NCBI GenBank assembly: GCA_963758205.1
Contig: CAVWUM010000006.1
Span: forward strand, 806,001-870,000
Direction: 5' to 3'
Length of the DNA: 64,000 nucleotides
DNA from: Owenweeksia sp963758205
GTDB lineage: Bacteria > Bacteroidota > Bacteroidia > Flavobacteriales > Schleiferiaceae
Numbering within the stretch: position 1 is the stretch's first letter; each line of letters opens with the position of its first letter. The notes below the pieces were generated by a model. It was not told where the DNA came from. It worked only from the letters and a program-made list of their open reading frames with translations, and made no database searches. Positions 63,181-64,000 of this stretch are shown here, in pieces. Position numbers and translations under genes: made by a program.

Positions 63181-63217
63181 GCGGAGTTGGCCGAAGAGGC
63201 CGGCTTCGCATTTTTTT
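63181..63217 (+). terminator. Rho-independent terminator
   Basis: A 12-bp stem, GCGGAGTTGGCC (63181-63192) with GGCCGGCTTCGC (63198-63209), including G-T pairs, and seven T residues follow. It closes the second DUF4386 transcript. Confidence 0.88.
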
Positions 63218-63244
63218 ATTTGGGATGAGCTGTTCTTACTAGGC

Positions 63245-63418
63245 TCACCCCCGTCACGCTCAGGCGTGACACCCCCGCCAGCGGGGGACACGCCTGCCCC
63301 TTTTGAGTTGGGAGGTGCATTCCCGAACTTGAGCGTAAAGCCTATTCTATCAATAATGGGAAAAGCCAGCGGCTGCCTGTCCTCCGCTGGCGGGGGTGCC
63401 TGAAAGGCGGGGGTGGAT
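63245..63418. repeat. GC-rich inverted-repeat element 3
   Basis: A 174-bp element. ACACCCCCGCCAGCGGGGGA on the left and TCCTCCGCTGGCGGGGGTG on the right are inverse. The centre shares GAGCGTAAAGCCTATT with element 1. One isolated TCCCGAAC (63321-63328) lies inside. It sits directly before operator-promoter G. Confidence 0.65.
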
Positions 63419-63506
63419 TCTCCAGGTCACAAAAACCGATTACCCATTCCCAAAGGGCGGGGTGGACTTCCTGAACATGTGAACCAAACCTCGTACAGAA
63501 ATATAA

Positions 63507-63564
63507 TCTCGAACCTAACTCCTTGAATCCCGAACGTTTAGGATAGCCCTTCAGGCCACTTTTG
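63507..63564 (+). promoter_or_regulatory. Operator-promoter G before the aspartyl protease
   Basis: TCTCGAAC at 63507-63514 and TCCCGAAC at 63528-63535, start to start 21 bp, TTTG of the -7 region at 63561, 33 bp after the second box start. The start codon is 28 bp after the end of TTTG. Confidence 0.68.
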
Positions 63565-63591
63565 TCTCATCAAATTCTAAAAAGAGTTACG

Positions 63592-64000
63592 ATGAGAACA
63601 GAAAGAAATACACCCACCACTTCAGCTTTATTAATTAATGCTTCTATCCGGAAGGTTCTTAGTGCCACACTGGTTCTGCTCATCATTTTGATGCTAAGCA
63701 GTTGCTCTGCCTACCGCAGTTCTATTGCCTGGCCTACTGAAAACGAAACCGCCACCAGCCACACTATTCCCATCTACAAACTCAACAAGCTGATCCTTAT
63801 AAAAGGAGAGGTGAATGGCGTAAGTGGGTACTTCATTTTCGATACAGGTGCACCTGACCTGATTTTAAATGAAAATCATTTTGAAAACTTCACTCAAGAC
63901 CCCACCCGTCAAGTAACCGGTGTAAACGGCCAGATTCACGATGCGCGGGTGTACTACGTGCACAACCTCAATCTCGGAGACCTGAATTGTAAAAGACAGG
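63592..64000 (+). CDS. Aspartyl protease-like lipoprotein, cut by window edge
   Basis: The first 136 residues of a longer protein. A lipobox (LMLSSC, Cys about 40) is followed by a retropepsin-like domain with GYFIFDTGAPDLIL, the catalytic Asp-Thr-Gly motif. The gene runs past the end of the window. It lies behind operator G. Confidence 0.8.
   Translation, partial: MRTERNTPTTSALLINASIRKVLSATLVLLIILMLSSCSAYRSSIAWPTENETATSHTIPIYKLNKLILIKGEVNGVSGYFIFDTGAPDLILNENHFENFTQDPTRQVTGVNGQIHDARVYYVHNLNLGDLNCKRQ

Noticed and set aside
63321..63328. TCCCGAAC inside GC-rich element 3
   Set aside because: No second box and no promoter TTTG at the right distance; the matching position in element 1 is not a box.
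1..64000. CRISPR arrays, rRNA genes, prophage and complete insertion sequences
   Set aside because: No regular spacer-repeat pattern, rRNA stretch, phage structural gene or transposase reading frame was found on either strand.

Overview
The window comes from a Bacteroidota genome, most likely a marine-type Flavobacteriales/Cryomorphaceae-like lineage. The evidence is type IX secretion C-terminal sorting domains, a SusC-style carboxypeptidase-regulatory/TonB receptor, promoters of the TTG-N18/19-TAnnTTTG type, DUF4382 and DUF4386 proteins, and split transketolase subunits. The genus is not provable from sequence alone.

Left part (1-16 kb): an exopolysaccharide locus, mostly on the minus strand. 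It runs from a glycosyltransferase through a nitroreductase-like protein, a flippase and a pyruvyltransferase-family protein to a sigma-54 activator, an Hpt protein, a stand-alone receiver, a receiver-fused sugar transferase, a half-size TolC protein and a Wzz/GumC chain-length protein. Plus-strand genes for a hexapeptide acyltransferase, a sulfotransferase-like protein and a methyltransferase follow, then a convergent family 2 glycosyltransferase. A phosphorelay is therefore physically embedded in the polymer-synthesis genes.

Middle part (16-45 kb): mostly housekeeping. It contains both topoisomerase IV subunits (the parE 5' end carries a one-base frameshift), ychF, a split transketolase with a von Willebrand A protein between the halves, an ECF sigma operon, tRNA-His with a partial downstream duplicate of its 3' end, a 7TM-HD phosphodiesterase, a thiolase, an NlpC/P60 peptidase, an orphan UmuD-like peptidase, OmpA, an antiporter, and an MscS-like protein paired with a 929-residue coiled-coil ATPase.

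Right part (45.2-64 kb): a repetitive accessory region and the most interesting find. A regulator with a TolB/FlgO-like N-terminus, TPR repeats and an AraC helix-turn-helix occurs four times: one intact (57941-59725), one reduced by a huge internal deletion (45327-45511), one split around a TonB-dependent receptor (47496-47657 and 50212-50388), and one broken by frameshifts and a stop (53939-55711). Each copy lies just upstream of an 'effector' gene. Six effector promoters carry a box with consensus TCCCGAAC whose first base lies exactly 33 bp before the TTTG of the promoter. In five of them a second direct copy lies exactly 21 bp further upstream; in the sixth the second copy is 32 bp away. 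This is the geometry expected of AraC-family operators. I infer a local regulon of cell-envelope and oxidoreductase effectors that expanded by tandem duplication and is losing regulator copies while keeping operators. GC-rich inverted-repeat elements sit immediately before three of the operator promoters.
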